64,000 nucleotides of DNA from Clostridium sp. NkU-1 (GTDB lineage: Bacteria > Bacillota_A > Clostridia > Lachnospirales > Lachnospiraceae), in NCBI GenBank assembly GCA_001312405.1, contig BBDR01000019.1, positions 14,421 to 78,420 of the forward strand, written 5' to 3'. The notes under the pieces are model-generated. The model worked only from the letters and a program-made list of their open reading frames with translations. It was not told the origin of the DNA and searched no databases. Position numbers and translations under genes: made by a program. Numbering within the stretch: the first letter of the stretch is position 1; each line of letters begins with the position of its first letter. Below, in pieces: positions 10,083 to 20,491 of this stretch.

Positions 10083-11227
10083 TCAGCCATAAATGTGATA
10101 TGCCTTTTTGCGTTCTGAAAACGCTTTTGAATCCCTTTCAAAACCAGCCAGCAATTCTTCCTTTGAAACTATTTTCTCTGTAAGCTGGTCTGAGCCGAAC
10201 AAAAGATCTTCCATTGGTCTGGTGCTTCCCTCATAAGGATCAAGAAAAGCAAAGCGGTCTTCATAAATGGTCCTTATTGCATCAAGAAGCTCCAGGCCGC
10301 AGACCGTGGACCGGAAGGCCCGGCTGTCCGTAACGTGGATATGGATTCCTTCGCAGGCTTCTCCCTTAAATTTTGAAAAATACGGAGTAAAATAAGCGGT
10401 CGAAAACAACACACCGGGAAGCTTTTTCTCTGTCATATGCTTCACAAGCCTGCCTGCATTTATAAATGGCGCACCGATTATTTCAAAAGGCGCTGCAGTT
10501 CCCCTTCCTTCCGAAATATTTGTTCCTTCAAAAAGACAGGCTCCTGCATACACCAGTGCTGTCTCATATTTTGGCATTCCCGGACTTGGCATCACCCACA
10601 CATGGCCTGTTTCCGGATGCATGGTATGCCTGCTTAAGCCTTCACAGGGAATTATTGTCAGCCGGCAGCCAAGGTTTTTCTCCGCATTTACCATTAGGGC
10701 CAGTTCTCCCACTGTAAGCCCATAGCGCATACACAGAGGATATGCCCCTACAAAGCTTTCAAACCCGGGCTTTAAGCAGTTTCCCTCCACCAGATCTCCC
10801 AGAGGATTATAGCGGTCCAGGATAATAAGCTCCTTTTCAAACCTTGCGCACTCTTCCAGTGCATAGATCATCGTTGATATAAAGGTGTAATATCTGACCC
10901 CCAGATCCTGAATATCATATACAACGGCATCTACCAGATCTAACATTTCCCTGGTCAGCCTCTTTGAATTTCTCCGGTACAGGCTATATACCGGCAATCC
11001 GGTATCCGGGTCCATGTAATCCTCAACATCTCCGCCTGCTCCTATATTTCCCCTGACTCCGTGCTCCGGACCAAACAGGGCTGTCAGCCGGTATTTTTTT
11101 ATGAAGTATGTCGATGGTAGAATTTAAATACCTGTCAACGCCTGAAATAGAAGTGATCAGGCCCAGACGTTTCCCGTCTAAGACCTTATGCCAGCGGTCC
11201 ACACAATCGATCCCGTTTTTTTACCAT
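10083..11227 (-). CDS. namZ: Exo-beta-N-acetylmuramidase NamZ (DUF1343; two frameshifts)
   Basis: DUF1343 proteins were shown in Bacillus subtilis (YbbC, NamZ) to release MurNAc from the non-reducing end of peptidoglycan glycans; function here follows from family and context. Visible signatures are LFGPEHGVRG and DPDTGLPVYSLY in the N-terminal half, VVYDIQDLGVRYYTF, LDRYNPL and EGTNISEGRGT. The frame slips at T runs 11216-11222 and 11094-11100, each seven where six restores MVKNGIDCVDRWHKVLDGK and IDILHKKYRL. The start at 11227 follows CAGGAGGCAGATT. About 380 residues, normal length. No signal peptide is seen, unlike the secreted Bacillus protein. It directly precedes nagZ, as ybbC precedes ybbD. 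Confidence 0.9.
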
Positions 11228-11307
11228 AATCTGCCTCCTGCCGGATTAAACGGATATGCCTGCATATCCAGTTAATCACTGCCATCCATACGATTATCGA
11301 AGTGGTT

Positions 11308-12012
11308 TTACACTTCCGATAATATAACCTTTTTTTGTTCCTGATCCAAATCAAATGCCTCCGCATACCCGGTTCTTGCCAGACAGCCGTTTACCCTCAT
11401 GAGATGCTCATAATACTCTTTATAGGGAAATGAAGGGCTGTGTACGGCAAACCAATGGGTGTCAATGGCCTTTTTCCACAGTTCAAATCCTTCTTTTGAG
11501 ACTTCCAGATAAATATATTTTTCAAAGCCAGCCGAATCTTCCCAGTTTTCCGCATAATAGGGTCCTTTTGCGAAATGAGCGCTGTTTTTCCTCTCAAGCC
11601 CGGAAAGTCCTGCAAAAAACTGGGCATCCTTTACGATCCTGTGGGTTGTTTCATGATCCTTATGGATGCTGTTCTTCCAATGGGTCAGCAATGCAGCGGG
11701 CCGGTATTGGCGGATTATATCACAGAGCCGAAACCTCACCTCATCATTATCCGGCAATTCTCCATCTGTGTAAGGAAATATCACAGCCTCCCCTCCAAGC
11801 ATTTCGGCAAAGGAATGGGCTTCCTTTTCCTTTTGTATTCTGTATTCTTCCACCGGCATACCTGGCGGATTGCCTCTTTCCCCGCCGGTCAATGCTACGG
11901 TAACGATCTGACAGCCTTTTAATGCCATGGTCGCCAGAAATCCGCCGCTTGTCAGCTCTGCATCCCCCACATGACCGCCTATTGCCATGATGCACTTTCT
12001 TTCCCCGTTCAT
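11308..12012 (-). CDS. PIG-L/LmbE family deacetylase
   Basis: A zinc-dependent N-deacetylase fold. The N-terminal metal motif is GGHVGDAEL, a variant of the usual HPDDE block, and the second motif is HKDHETTH (HxxH). These enzymes remove acetyl groups from GlcNAc-type sugars, for example in mycothiol, bacillithiol and GPI synthesis. Its ATG at 12012 overlaps the glmA-like stop by four bases and follows GGAAGGA, so it is translationally coupled; an ATG at 12024 is also possible. Placement inside a peptidoglycan-recycling operon suggests a deacetylation step on an amino sugar, but no substrate can be read from sequence. The frame is intact, about 234 residues. Confidence 0.8.
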   Translation of the reverse strand: MNGERKCIMAIGGHVGDAELTSGGFLATMALKGCQIVTVALTGGERGNPPGMPVEEYRIQKEKEAHSFAEMLGGEAVIFPYTDGELPDNDEVRFRLCDIIRQYRPAALLTHWKNSIHKDHETTHRIVKDAQFFAGLSGLERKNSAHFAKGPYYAENWEDSAGFEKYIYLEVSKEGFELWKKAIDTHWFAVHSPSFPYKEYYEHLMRVNGCLARTGYAEAFDLDQEQKKVILSEV

Positions 12013-12989
12013 CGGTCCTTCCATTCCTTCCTCATATCCGCCCAGGTCCTTACAATACGGAATCCTGCGGCTTCATAAACATTTCTTGCGGGATTATTTT
12101 CCCCGGTAAAAAGACTCATAAAATCTGCGCCCTTTTCCTTCAGGCTTATGCATAGCCTGCAAAACAGGACCGTTGATATCTTTTTCCCCCGGTAATCAGG
12201 ATCCACGCCGATTCCGCAAAAAAATCCCCTCCCGCTTTTTTCCACATCCAAAGGCCCTGTAAAGCCGATCACTTTGCCATTGTGTGCTGCGATCAGAATG
12301 GGGCGGCGGTTTTCTTTCTTTGCCGTTTCTCCCAGAATATCTCTTTCCCACAAAGGATTATGGAACTTATGTATCATTTCCTCCATGCCGTAATGCCTGT
12401 CAGAATCATAGACTTCTATTGTAATGCCCTCTTTTTCCAGTCCTTCTATGAGGTCTGCTGCAAAATCCGGCACCAGATAATTATCAAGGTCCAGATAATA
12501 GCTGTTCTGCATCGCATAATCACGGTACCTGCAATTTTTAAAGAAAAGATAGGCATTGCTCCCCACATCCACTCCCGGAGCATTGGGATGATCCGCCTTC
12601 TCTTTCCCTGGAATATACCAGGAAAACGCCATGGGATTAAAGAAAACAATTTCGATCCTTGAAACTTTGCTTTCCTTCCGGAGTCTGTCTTCCAGACAGG
12701 CAAGCATTGTTTTTCCGATTCCCTGGCCCTGCATTTCTTTTTTTACAACAATCATGGATAGATAAGCCCTGTCCTCGCCCCTTAAGAAGCAGCCGGATGC
12801 AAATCCCCAGCCATGCTCCTCCAGAATGGCGATCTTATGTACCTCATCTGCCTGGTCTTCCATAAAAAATCTACAAAAGGCACTCTGGTTTTCAAATGGC
12901 CGGAACAATACTTCTTTTGCCTTGACCGCATCTTCAAACAATTCATAGGCAATTCCTGCATTCTCTTTGTTCAGATCCAAAAATTTCAT
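12009..12989 (-). CDS. glmA: Tandem GNAT acetyltransferase, GlmA-like (glucosamine/glucosaminide N-acetyltransferase)
   Basis: About 326 residues with two GNAT halves. The first carries the acetyl-CoA loop VVKKEMQGQGIGKTML near residue 85-100; the second carries GVDPDYRGKKISTVLF and NPARNVYEAAGFR near the C-terminus. A tandem GNAT of this size, GlmA of Clostridium acetobutylicum, re-acetylates glucosamine and glucosaminides during peptidoglycan recycling and is encoded beside murK. The same gene association here is the reason for the call. Start at ATG 12989, downstream of AAGGAGTGA that also contains the GH4 stop. The frame is intact. A different amino-sugar substrate cannot be excluded. Confidence 0.75.
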   Translation of the reverse strand: MKFLDLNKENAGIAYELFEDAVKAKEVLFRPFENQSAFCRFFMEDQADEVHKIAILEEHGWGFASGCFLRGEDRAYLSMIVVKKEMQGQGIGKTMLACLEDRLRKESKVSRIEIVFFNPMAFSWYIPGKEKADHPNAPGVDVGSNAYLFFKNCRYRDYAMQNSYYLDLDNYLVPDFAADLIEGLEKEGITIEVYDSDRHYGMEEMIHKFHNPLWERDILGETAKKENRRPILIAAHNGKVIGFTGPLDVEKSGRGFFCGIGVDPDYRGKKISTVLFCRLCISLKEKGADFMSLFTGENNPARNVYEAAGFRIVRTWADMRKEWKDR

Positions 12990-12994
12990 ACAAA

Positions 12995-14311
12995 TCACTC
13001 CTTATGGCCGAAGAACTGAGGCAGGTATTCTTTATGGGCTTCCAACAGCTCATGAAGCACGGCCTTTGCTTCTTTCTGGGAACCACCAGGGGATTGATCA
13101 TAAGGGCCAGCAGGGCCTTCTGAGGGCTTCCTGTTACCGCCGCCTGGCAGCCTGCTATTTCAAAGGATTTGATCTGCTGCAAAAGACCGTTGACCGTCCA
13201 CGGCAGTTCCACGCCATTTACCGGAACCGGCCCTTCCTTTGTGATCCTGCAGCTTACTTCCACGATCTCCTGGTCCTTGAAATTTTTTATGGCACCTCTG
13301 TTTACGGTGTTTACCACCTGAATATCTCCCTTGTCATTATAAATGGAATGGATCAGATTGCATGCCGAATCACTGTAATGGGCACCGCCCCGCTGTGACA
13401 GCAATTCCGGTTTTTCATTCAATTCCGGATCCTGATACAGCTCAAACAGCTTTTTTTCCACCTGTTCCACAAGTTCTGCCCTGGTCTCATGTTTTTCATA
13501 TTTTTCCAGGGCTTCTTCCAGATAATCTTTTGCCATATAGTAATATCTGTGATAGGAGCATGGCAGCACTCCAAGCTCTTTTACAAAATCATTGTCCCAG
13601 GTGACTGCCTTTATGTTCTTCACAGTGCCGCCTTCCCCCCAATGGCTGATCACGTCTTCCGTCATGTCCTTTCCAGCCGCCTCCACTCTGGTCACGTAAA
13701 CCATATGATTTAAGCCGCCCATGGTGACTTTCACCTCTTCCATGGACTTGCCAAGCTGATCCGCCACTGCCTTATGCATGCCGTAGGGTATGTTGCACAG
13801 TCCGATGAACCTCCGAAAGCTGCTGTATCGGTTCAATCCCTCCATGACCATGCCCACCGGGTTTGTAAAGTTGATCAGCCATGCTTCCGGGCACAGCTCC
13901 TCCATGTCTTTACAGATATCCAACAGGACCGGTATGGTTCTCATCCCTTTGAACAGACCGCCTGCACCATTGGTTTCCTGGCCAAGAAGCCCGTGCTTTA
14001 AGGGGATTCTTTCGTCCTTCACTCTGGCCTGGAGCAGTCCGACCCGCAGCTGGGTAACGACAAAATCAGCTCCGAAAAGAGCCTTTCTCCGGTCCAGGGT
14101 TGTATGAATTTCCATTGGAACTCCTGCTTTTTTTACCATGCGCTTTGCAAATTCAGCTACAATCCGTAATTTCTCCCCGCCCTCCGGGATGTCCACCAGC
14201 CATAGTTCCTCCACAGGCAGTGATTCGTACCGTTTTAAAAATCCGTCCACCAGCTCCGGTGTGTAACTGGACCCTCCTCCGATTGCCACGATTTTCACAC
14301 CTTTTTTTCAT
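12995..14311 (-). CDS. GH4 family NAD-dependent glycosidase, 6-phospho-beta-glucosidase-like (two frameshifts)
   Basis: GH4 enzymes use NAD and a divalent metal to cleave 6-phospho-glycosides by oxidation-elimination. The Rossmann motif IVAIGGGSSYTPEL opens the protein. LLGQETNGAGGLFKGMRTI, INFTNPVGMV, GLCNIPYG (metal cysteine) and GGLNHMVYV follow, most like LicH/CelF 6-phospho-beta-glucosidases. The T run 14302-14308 is one base long; six gives MKKGVKIVAIGGG from ATG 14311, which overlaps the ROK stop as ATGA. A lost base near 13083 scrambles the last ~40 residues; correction gives SQKEAKAVLHELLEA and a stop at 12995. Finding it inside a MurNAc operon is unusual and its natural substrate is open. 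Confidence 0.85.
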
Positions 14312-15189
14312 GACTGAACGCCTCCTTCTTTGCTTTGCAGCAATAAATACAGGGCTCCGATTCTCCCTGCCATGTTTCCCTGCTCACAGGCCTCTATGGC
14401 CGTATACGGTTCCAAGTGGGGATACAGGGTATATACCGCTTCTTTCATATCCCTTATAAATATCTTATTTTCACTGATTCCCCCGCCGATCAGAAGTATC
14501 TGGGGATCCACCGTGACAGCAAAGTTGCCGATCACCATTGCACCCTTGTAAAGCCATTCCCGGTATATCCGGTTAATATCCGGGTGGTCCAGATGGTTGA
14601 AAATATACGCTCCGTCCACTTCCCTGCCAAGGATTTCCGATACCTTTCTCACCAGAAGAGAGGTCGCTCCTGCCCCTTCTGCCACCGGCTTTTTGTCCGC
14701 TTCCCGAAGACCTACTCTGGTAAACCCCACCTCACCGGATTTAAAGTGGCTGCCCCGGTGTAATTCCCGGTTTATAATGATGGCACCGCCGATCCCGGTT
14801 CCAAAGGTGACCATACAAATATCCTCATATCCCCTTCCTGCTCCCCGGACCATTTCTCCCAATGCAGCACAATTGCTGTCATTTTCAAGCACTGCGGGAA
14901 TCGGATATTTCCTGTTTATCTCTTCGTTTAAACGATACGCCCTGAAATTGGCTCCAACACTGAAATCCGTATTTTCTCCTGTCACCGGATGGATAAAGCC
15001 GCCCATACAGATTGCAGCGCCGCTTATGTGATCCACATAGGTTTCCACGATCTCCATGAACTGCCGGAGAAACCTGGCCGGCTGTTTTTCCGTTGGCACG
15101 CTTCCTTCATGAAGAACCCGGTATTCCGGATCCATAAGGCTGTACTTTATGTAAGTACCTCCTATATCAATTGCCAGGTATTGTTTCAT
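14308..15189 (-). CDS. ROK family sugar kinase
   Basis: A 293-residue ROK kinase. The phosphate-binding motif AIDIGGTYIKYSLMD lies at the N-terminus, with ENDSNCAALGE, the catalytic-region VTFGTGIGGAIIINREL and GEVGF further on. The usual zinc CxCGxxGC motif of ROK proteins is not visible: the region after GEVGFTRVG continues without the cysteine cluster. Likely phosphorylates GlcNAc, glucose or a related hexose released by the glycosidases of this operon. The frame is intact. I start at ATG 15189; an open frame upstream is just the end of murK in a shifted frame. The stop overlaps the GH4 start by four bases. Confidence 0.85.
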   Translation of the reverse strand: MKQYLAIDIGGTYIKYSLMDPEYRVLHEGSVPTEKQPARFLRQFMEIVETYVDHISGAAICMGGFIHPVTGENTDFSVGANFRAYRLNEEINRKYPIPAVLENDSNCAALGEMVRGAGRGYEDICMVTFGTGIGGAIIINRELHRGSHFKSGEVGFTRVGLREADKKPVAEGAGATSLLVRKVSEILGREVDGAYIFNHLDHPDINRIYREWLYKGAMVIGNFAVTVDPQILLIGGGISENKIFIRDMKEAVYTLYPHLEPYTAIEACEQGNMAGRIGALYLLLQSKEGGVQS

Positions 15190-16113
15190 ATCCGTTCCTT
15201 TCTCCTGTCTCCCGTAATATGATCCTGACGGCTCCCTGGGCAGCTCTCCCCTCATCTTCATGATTTCCAGCCGGGGAAATCTTTTTTTCGCATTTTCACA
15301 GAACAGGTGGTATATCTCATTATTTTTCATCAATACACTTCCGCTCACCACCAGGGAGACCGGAAAATCAAAATGAATCAGTACGGCTCCGGCCAGCTCC
15401 GCCAGGTCCCTGGCACAATACTCCAAAATCTCAATGGAGGCCTGATCCTTTTCCCTGATCCCTTCTTCTAACAGAGGAGCCAGGGCAGCGATCTCTTTTT
15501 TTGCTTCTCCCGGGCTTATACAGCCAGGTGATTAGATCTTCCACGGAACCCGCATTAAGAAAACGGAATGCTTTTTCCTTTAATACGGTCTGGCCCGCTC
15601 TGCCATCTTCTGCCCTCACCACTGCTTTTAATATATCTCTTCCAATGGCATAGGCACTTCCGGCGTCATCGATGATGTGGCCGTAGCCGCCGGCCCGGAA
15701 CTTAACCCCGGATTCATTGACCCCGCAGCAGATGGAACCGGTCCCGGCAATTAAAATGACGCCGGCAGGTTCCTCCAGAGCGCCTGCCAGGGCTGTTTCA
15801 TGGTCTCCCACCAGCCTGATCACTCCCTGCATCCCCTGTTCTTTTAAATTGCGGGTCAGCAGTTCTGCCGTATCCCGGTTGCTGATTCCGGCGGCGCCAA
15901 TGCAGATCCCTCTGCAGTCACTCATATTCAAGCCTGACTTTTCCAGTTCTGCCTTTAACTCTGCCAAGGTATTTTCCGCTGCTTCCCGGGACTGTCCATT
16001 GATGTTTAAAGGCCCTAACCGGAATGTTGCCATAAGACTGCCATCAAGTCCGGCAGCCATTGCGGTGGTGGCGGTCCCGCCCCATCCATTCCTATCACAA
16101 ATAGTTCTTTCAA
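15167..16113 (-). CDS. murK: BadF/BadG-type N-acetylmuramate/GlcNAc kinase, MurK-like (three frameshifts)
   Basis: An ASKHA-fold kinase of the BadF/BcrA family. It shows GICIGAAGI, the phosphate loop IAGTGSICCG and GGYGHIIDDAGSAYAIG. MurK of Clostridium acetobutylicum, from this family, phosphorylates MurNAc and GlcNAc at C6, feeding MurQ; the operon context supports the same role. The start is TTG 16113 behind GGAGGAAATAAG. A missing G near 16080-16083 breaks the IGMDGGGTATT phosphate motif, the T run 15496-15502 is one long (six restores GRSKKEIAALAPLL), and a base is missing near 15236, after which the corrected protein ends by overlapping the ROK start. About 315 residues. Confidence 0.82.
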
Positions 16114-16138
16114 CTTATTTCCTCCATTCTTCCTTCTC

Positions 16139-17002
16139 TTATCCCTTCACCGCACCAACCGTTACTCCTTCCAGAAAATATTTCTGCAAGGCAAAGAACA
16201 GAATAAACATAGGCAATGCTGAGATGGTTGCACCTGCCATCATGGGTGAAAAGTAAGTGGTATTTGCAAAACTGAAATTTTTAAGCCCCACCTGAATGGT
16301 CTGCATCTGCTCATTGTTGCATACCAGAAACGGCCAGAAAAAGGTGTTCCAGTTGCCCATAAAGGTCATGATCGCCATAACCGATAAAATTGTTTTTGAA
16401 ATAGGCATGACTATTTTTATCAGGATCTGAAACTGATTGCAGCCTTCTGTTCTTGCCGCTTCCAGAATGGAGGTGGGAAGAGAGGAAAAGAACTGCTTTG
16501 CCATAAATACGTTATAGCAGGTGACCAGAGACGGCACGATCAATGCGGTATAAGTATCTGTCAGCTTCAGTACATTGGCTACCAGTATGTAAAGCGGAAC
16601 CTGTGTGACCTGATAGGGCACCATCATCGCAAACAGCAGCAGGAAAAATAATATTTTACTTCCGGGAAATCTTATTTTGGCAAAGGCATACCCTGCCATT
16701 CCGGCAAAAACCACATTGCTTAATGTGACGGTACTAGCAACGATCATGGAATTTACGATCCACCGGAATGAGCTTTTGCTGAATCCAAAAAAAGAATTTA
16801 TAGGAATCCAATGTATAATATTTGGGGATCAGAGTATAACTGGCTGCCCCAATCTCATTTGGCGCCCCAAAGGAAGAGATAATCATGTAATAAATCGGAA
16901 ACAGGGTCAGAAGACCTAAGATAAGCAGGATGGCTGTCATTATCACAGTTCTGAACACTAATTTATATTTTTGATCGTTTCCATATTGTCTGAATAAACC
17001 AT
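16139..17002 (-). CDS. Carbohydrate ABC transporter permease, MalG-type (two frameshifts)
   Basis: Inner-membrane permease of a CUT1 sugar importer with about six hydrophobic segments. The EAA loop that docks on the ATPase is visible as ILEAARTEGCNQFQILIKIV. It ends with the typical GAVKG. ATG 17002 follows TTAGGAGGCTGGT; the T run 16968-16972 appears one base short (six restores IKKYKLVFRTV) and the A run 16787-16793 one long (six restores FFFGFSKSSFRWIVNSM). No ATPase gene is present in the operon, so a shared MsmK/MalK-like ATPase encoded elsewhere is inferred. Context suggests uptake of MurNAc, GlcNAc or muro-disaccharides. Confidence 0.87.
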
Positions 17003-17011
17003 ACCAGCCTC

Positions 17012-17914
17012 CTAATACTCTACGTCTGCAGCCATTACCTTAAACTGGAAAACTGCAAAGACCGCGATGATTCCTGCTAATAATAACGCCTGGGCACATG
17101 CCTCCCCATAATTAAAATATTTGAAAGCATTGTTAAATATCAATAATCCCACCATGGTAGTTGCATTATCCGGCCCGCCCCCTGTCATTAAATACGACGT
17201 CTGAAATGCCTGAAATGCATTGATCACTCCTGTTATGGTGAGAAAAACAGTGGTCGGCTTGACCATAGGCCATACAACGTATTTGATTCTCTGTATAAAA
17301 GTCGCTCCATCAATATTGGCAACCTCATAATAGGTGGGGTCAATCCCAAGCAATGCGGCCACATAAATAATAACGGTAGAACCGATGCCTGAGAATATCG
17401 TCATAATGATCAGTGACAGCATGGCCGTTTGAGAACTGCCCAGCCAGTTCTGATTCTGGATCCCAAATGACCGGATCACGGAATTTAACAGACCGCTTGG
17501 CAGAGGATCAAATATCCATTTCCATACAAAGGAGAGGGCCACTCCCGATGCAATCCCGGGCAGATAAAATACTGCTTTAAAAAAATGACTGGCTCCTTTT
17601 CTTAAAGGGTACCAGAAGAATAGAGATGATGAACGCCACAAGGATGGAGACGGGTACCGTTACGGCCGTATACACCACAGTGTTCCAGATGGATTTAAAG
17701 AAAAGTCCGTTTTTTTTAATGTGTTACTGTAATTGGCTAATCCCACAAACTCCGTTTTTAAAGGCTTATAAGTCTGAAAGCTTACAATCGCTGCCTGTAC
17801 AACCGGATATAACGTAAAAATAATAAATGACAAAATGGGCACGAGCACGAAGGCATACCCCCATTTGGCGTCATTGTTTAATCGTTTTCTTTTCTTTGCT
17901 GCTTGCATACTCAT
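17012..17914 (-). CDS. Carbohydrate ABC transporter permease, MalF-type (two frameshifts)
   Basis: Partner permease of the CUT1 importer, about 300 residues with six membrane spans. The first span is AFVLVPILSFIIFTLYPVV; the EAA loop reads YYEVANIDGATFIQRIKYVV, followed by YLMTGGGPDNATT, a hallmark of this family. The reading frame slips at the T run 17710-17717 (eight; nine restores TLKKNGLFFKSIWN) and at the A run 17579-17585 (seven; six restores KKRSQSFFKAVFYLPG). It lies ten bases upstream of the MalG-type gene and downstream of the binding-protein gene, a standard importer order. Confidence 0.88.
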
Positions 17915-18031
17915 TACCCGCTCCCTTCTTTGCTAAAAACATAATGACCCTGCAGATAAAAATGGGCATTGGCACCTGTTACGATTACCAATGCCCGAAA
18001 AATCATGAGATCCTATGGACCTTATTTCCCA

Positions 18032-19448
18032 TTAATCCATGACACAGCCTTCCTCGCCAAAAGCTTCCACTGCAGCCTTTTTAATGGCTTCATGCATCTC
18101 CTCCGGAGTAATTTCTCCAGCTAACAACCCCTGGAATTTTGGCAGAATGACCTCTTCCTCAATTTTTATGGCCTTTGCCCCTAAATCAGCCGGAATGTCG
18201 GGTCTGGCTTCCGCAACCTGGGTGGCAAGATTTTTAACTGCTTTTGTATTATTCTCGTTTTTGCCTTCCATGGGAGGAAGGGCTGCAAATGCTTCCTCTC
18301 CGGATTTGCAGATGGGGCTGATATAAAGTTCCTGACAGGTTTCTGCCGCTCTTTTTCCGCTTGCCAGGAAATAGGCAGCCTTTGCCACGTTCTTTAAATG
18401 CTCCGGACTTGGTTCATCCTTTCCGCGGAAGCACACATATCCATCTACCGCTCCCTGAGCCTGCTGGATATTTCCCTGGAACGTAGGAACCGGCAATACA
18501 ATGTATTCCACCTCCTGGCTTCCTTCTACTGCACTTCCGTCATTTGCAGCCAGCTTTTTATTATTATCCGTAGCAGACTTTTCAAAAACTGACAGTCCCT
18601 TGCCGGTGATCATGGTCTGCCCGGTCAAGAACATGTTCCATCGTTTCCCCGCATCAACGGAGCTTAGTTCTTTCGGCATGGAGCCATCATCGATTAAGGC
18701 TCTGATGTCTTTTAAGAAGGGAACCAGCTGACTGCTGGTGTATGTATATTTCAAATCCTTATTAAAGGCAGAAGGCATACCTGCATTTTTTTACAAAGAT
18801 CGAAAAATAATCCTTTGCCGCTACGCCTGAGCAAGCAAAAACAAAGCCGTACCGGGAATAGCTGTCTCCGTCCTTTACAACGCCCTTTTTGATGGCCTCC
18901 CGAAATTCTTCATAGGTCCAGCCATTTTCCTGGATTCCCTTCCAGTCGATTCCTGCTTCCTCCAGCATGGCTTTGTTTCCGCCGATCGCCTGTACCTCCA
19001 CATAGGCAGGGAATCCATAAAGCCCGTCGCCGTTTTTGAAATAGTTTATAATGTCCGTGTTGTAATCTTCTATCATTTCCTTATCCGCATATTGGGAAAT
19101 GTCCACCAGCATTTCCGTGTCCAGATATTTCGTGACACCGTTAGAACCGATGAATGCGATATCCGGCGGAGATCCGGCGTTTACCTGAACATCCAGCTTT
19201 TGCGTAATGTCTTCCCAGCTTGCCGTTGTGATCTGCAGCTCCATGTCAGGATTGGCTTCGTTGAATTCCTTTGCATATTCCACCAGTTTATCCTGATAGG
19301 ATGCAGAAACAGGCGGCAGCAATGCCTTAACAATGTCTTTTTCATTGTTCTGCTCTACCGCAGTCCCCTTTGCGGCAGTTCCGCAGCCAGCCAGTGTACT
19401 GGCCATGATGGCTGCTGTCAATAGTACGGATAGTTTTCTTTTTTTCAT
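18032..19448 (-). CDS. Extracellular sugar-binding lipoprotein of an ABC importer (one frameshift)
   Basis: Solute-binding protein of the SBP_bac_1 (MalE-like) type, about 470 residues. The N-terminus MKKRKLSVLLTAAIMASTLAGCG is a lipoprotein signal with lipobox LAGC, so the mature protein is anchored outside the membrane. AFIGSNGVTKYLD and YGFPAYVEVQAI are typical of the family. The frame slips at the T run 18786-18792 (seven; six restores SIFVKNAGMPSAFN). It sits between murQ and the two permease genes and presumably brings muropeptide-derived sugars to them; the ligand is inferred from context only. Confidence 0.87.
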
Positions 19449-19466
19449 GTTTTCCCTCCATTATTT

Positions 19467-20367
19467 TTATATCTGCTCTATGGCATAACGCACATGTCCA
19501 CGTGCCTTTGCCAGCTTCTCCCTCGCCTCCTGTGCCCTGCATCCCGATAAAATGGATACAATCGCCGTCTTTGCATGGCCGTCTGCACAAGCCAGTGCTT
19601 CCTGCGCCTCATTCCTGCTGCATCCAGTGGCCTCCATTACAATGTTTTCCGCCCTTTTTATCAGCTTTGTATTTGTCTGTACCACATCCACCATCAGGTT
19701 CTGATATGCCTTTCCTGTTCCCACCATGCTTGCAGTGGATATCATATTACAGACCATTTTTTTCTGCCGTACCTGCCTTTAGCCTGGTAGATCCGGTCAG
19801 GATTTCCGGGCCCACCACCAGTTCAACGGTAATCTCCGCTGTTTCAGCCATAGCGGAGCCGGTGTTGCATACAATGGCAGCCGTCCTGCATCCGGTTTTT
19901 CCTGCATACCGCAGTCCACCTAATACATAAGGCGTCCTGCCGCTTGCGGCAATGCCGATCACCACATCATCTGCTGTGAGATGAATGTTTCTTAAATCCT
20001 CCTCTCCCAGGGTTTCGCTGTCTTCCGCACCTTCCACGGCTTTTATAAAAGCACTTTTTCCGCCCGCAATCAGCCCGACCACTTTTTCCGGTTCCACTCC
20101 AAAGGTTGGCGGACATTCTGCCGCATCTAAGAGTCCCAGCCTTCCGCTTGTACCGGCTCCCATATAGATCAGCCGGCCCGCTCCTTCAAAGCTTTTCGTG
20201 CACCATTCCACGATCCGGGCGATTTTCTCTATCTGGGTCTTTACTGCCTGAATTACCTTTTCGTCTTCTTCATTCATAATACGGATTAAATCCAGAGGGG
20301 GCATTTCATCCAGATTCATGGTCTTTGGATTTCTGGCTTCCGTTACCATATTAGACAGATCAATCAT
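19467..20367 (-). CDS. murQ: N-acetylmuramic acid 6-phosphate etherase (one frameshift)
   Basis: Cleaves the lactyl ether of MurNAc-6-phosphate to give GlcNAc-6-phosphate and D-lactate. The SIS-domain signature is plain: LIYMGAGTSGRLGLLDAAEC, PTFG, VIGIAASGRTPYV and, in the second half, STASMVGTGKAYQNLMVD and RAENIVMEATG. Frames separate at the T run 19757-19763, seven where six restores LKAGTAEKMVCNMI. About 300 residues. It is the first gene of the operon, with a sigma-A type promoter and a candidate operator upstream, and defines the operon as a MurNAc pathway together with MurK. Confidence 0.94.
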
Positions 20368-20447
20368 CCGTATCCTCCTTCCTAAGATATACTTCTCTTT
20401 TTCATGTATATCTTATTTGTTTTTCCCTTCCCTCCCGAGTTGATTTT

Positions 20448-20476
20448 ATGATACATTTTGTGAATTTTTTTGTCAA
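20448..20476 (-). promoter_or_regulatory. Promoter of the murQ operon
   Basis: On the minus strand TTGACA (20471-20476) and TATCAT (20448-20453) are separated by 17 bases. The murQ start is about 80 bases downstream. Confidence 0.75.
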
Positions 20477-20491
20477 CGAATCTCCATTATT

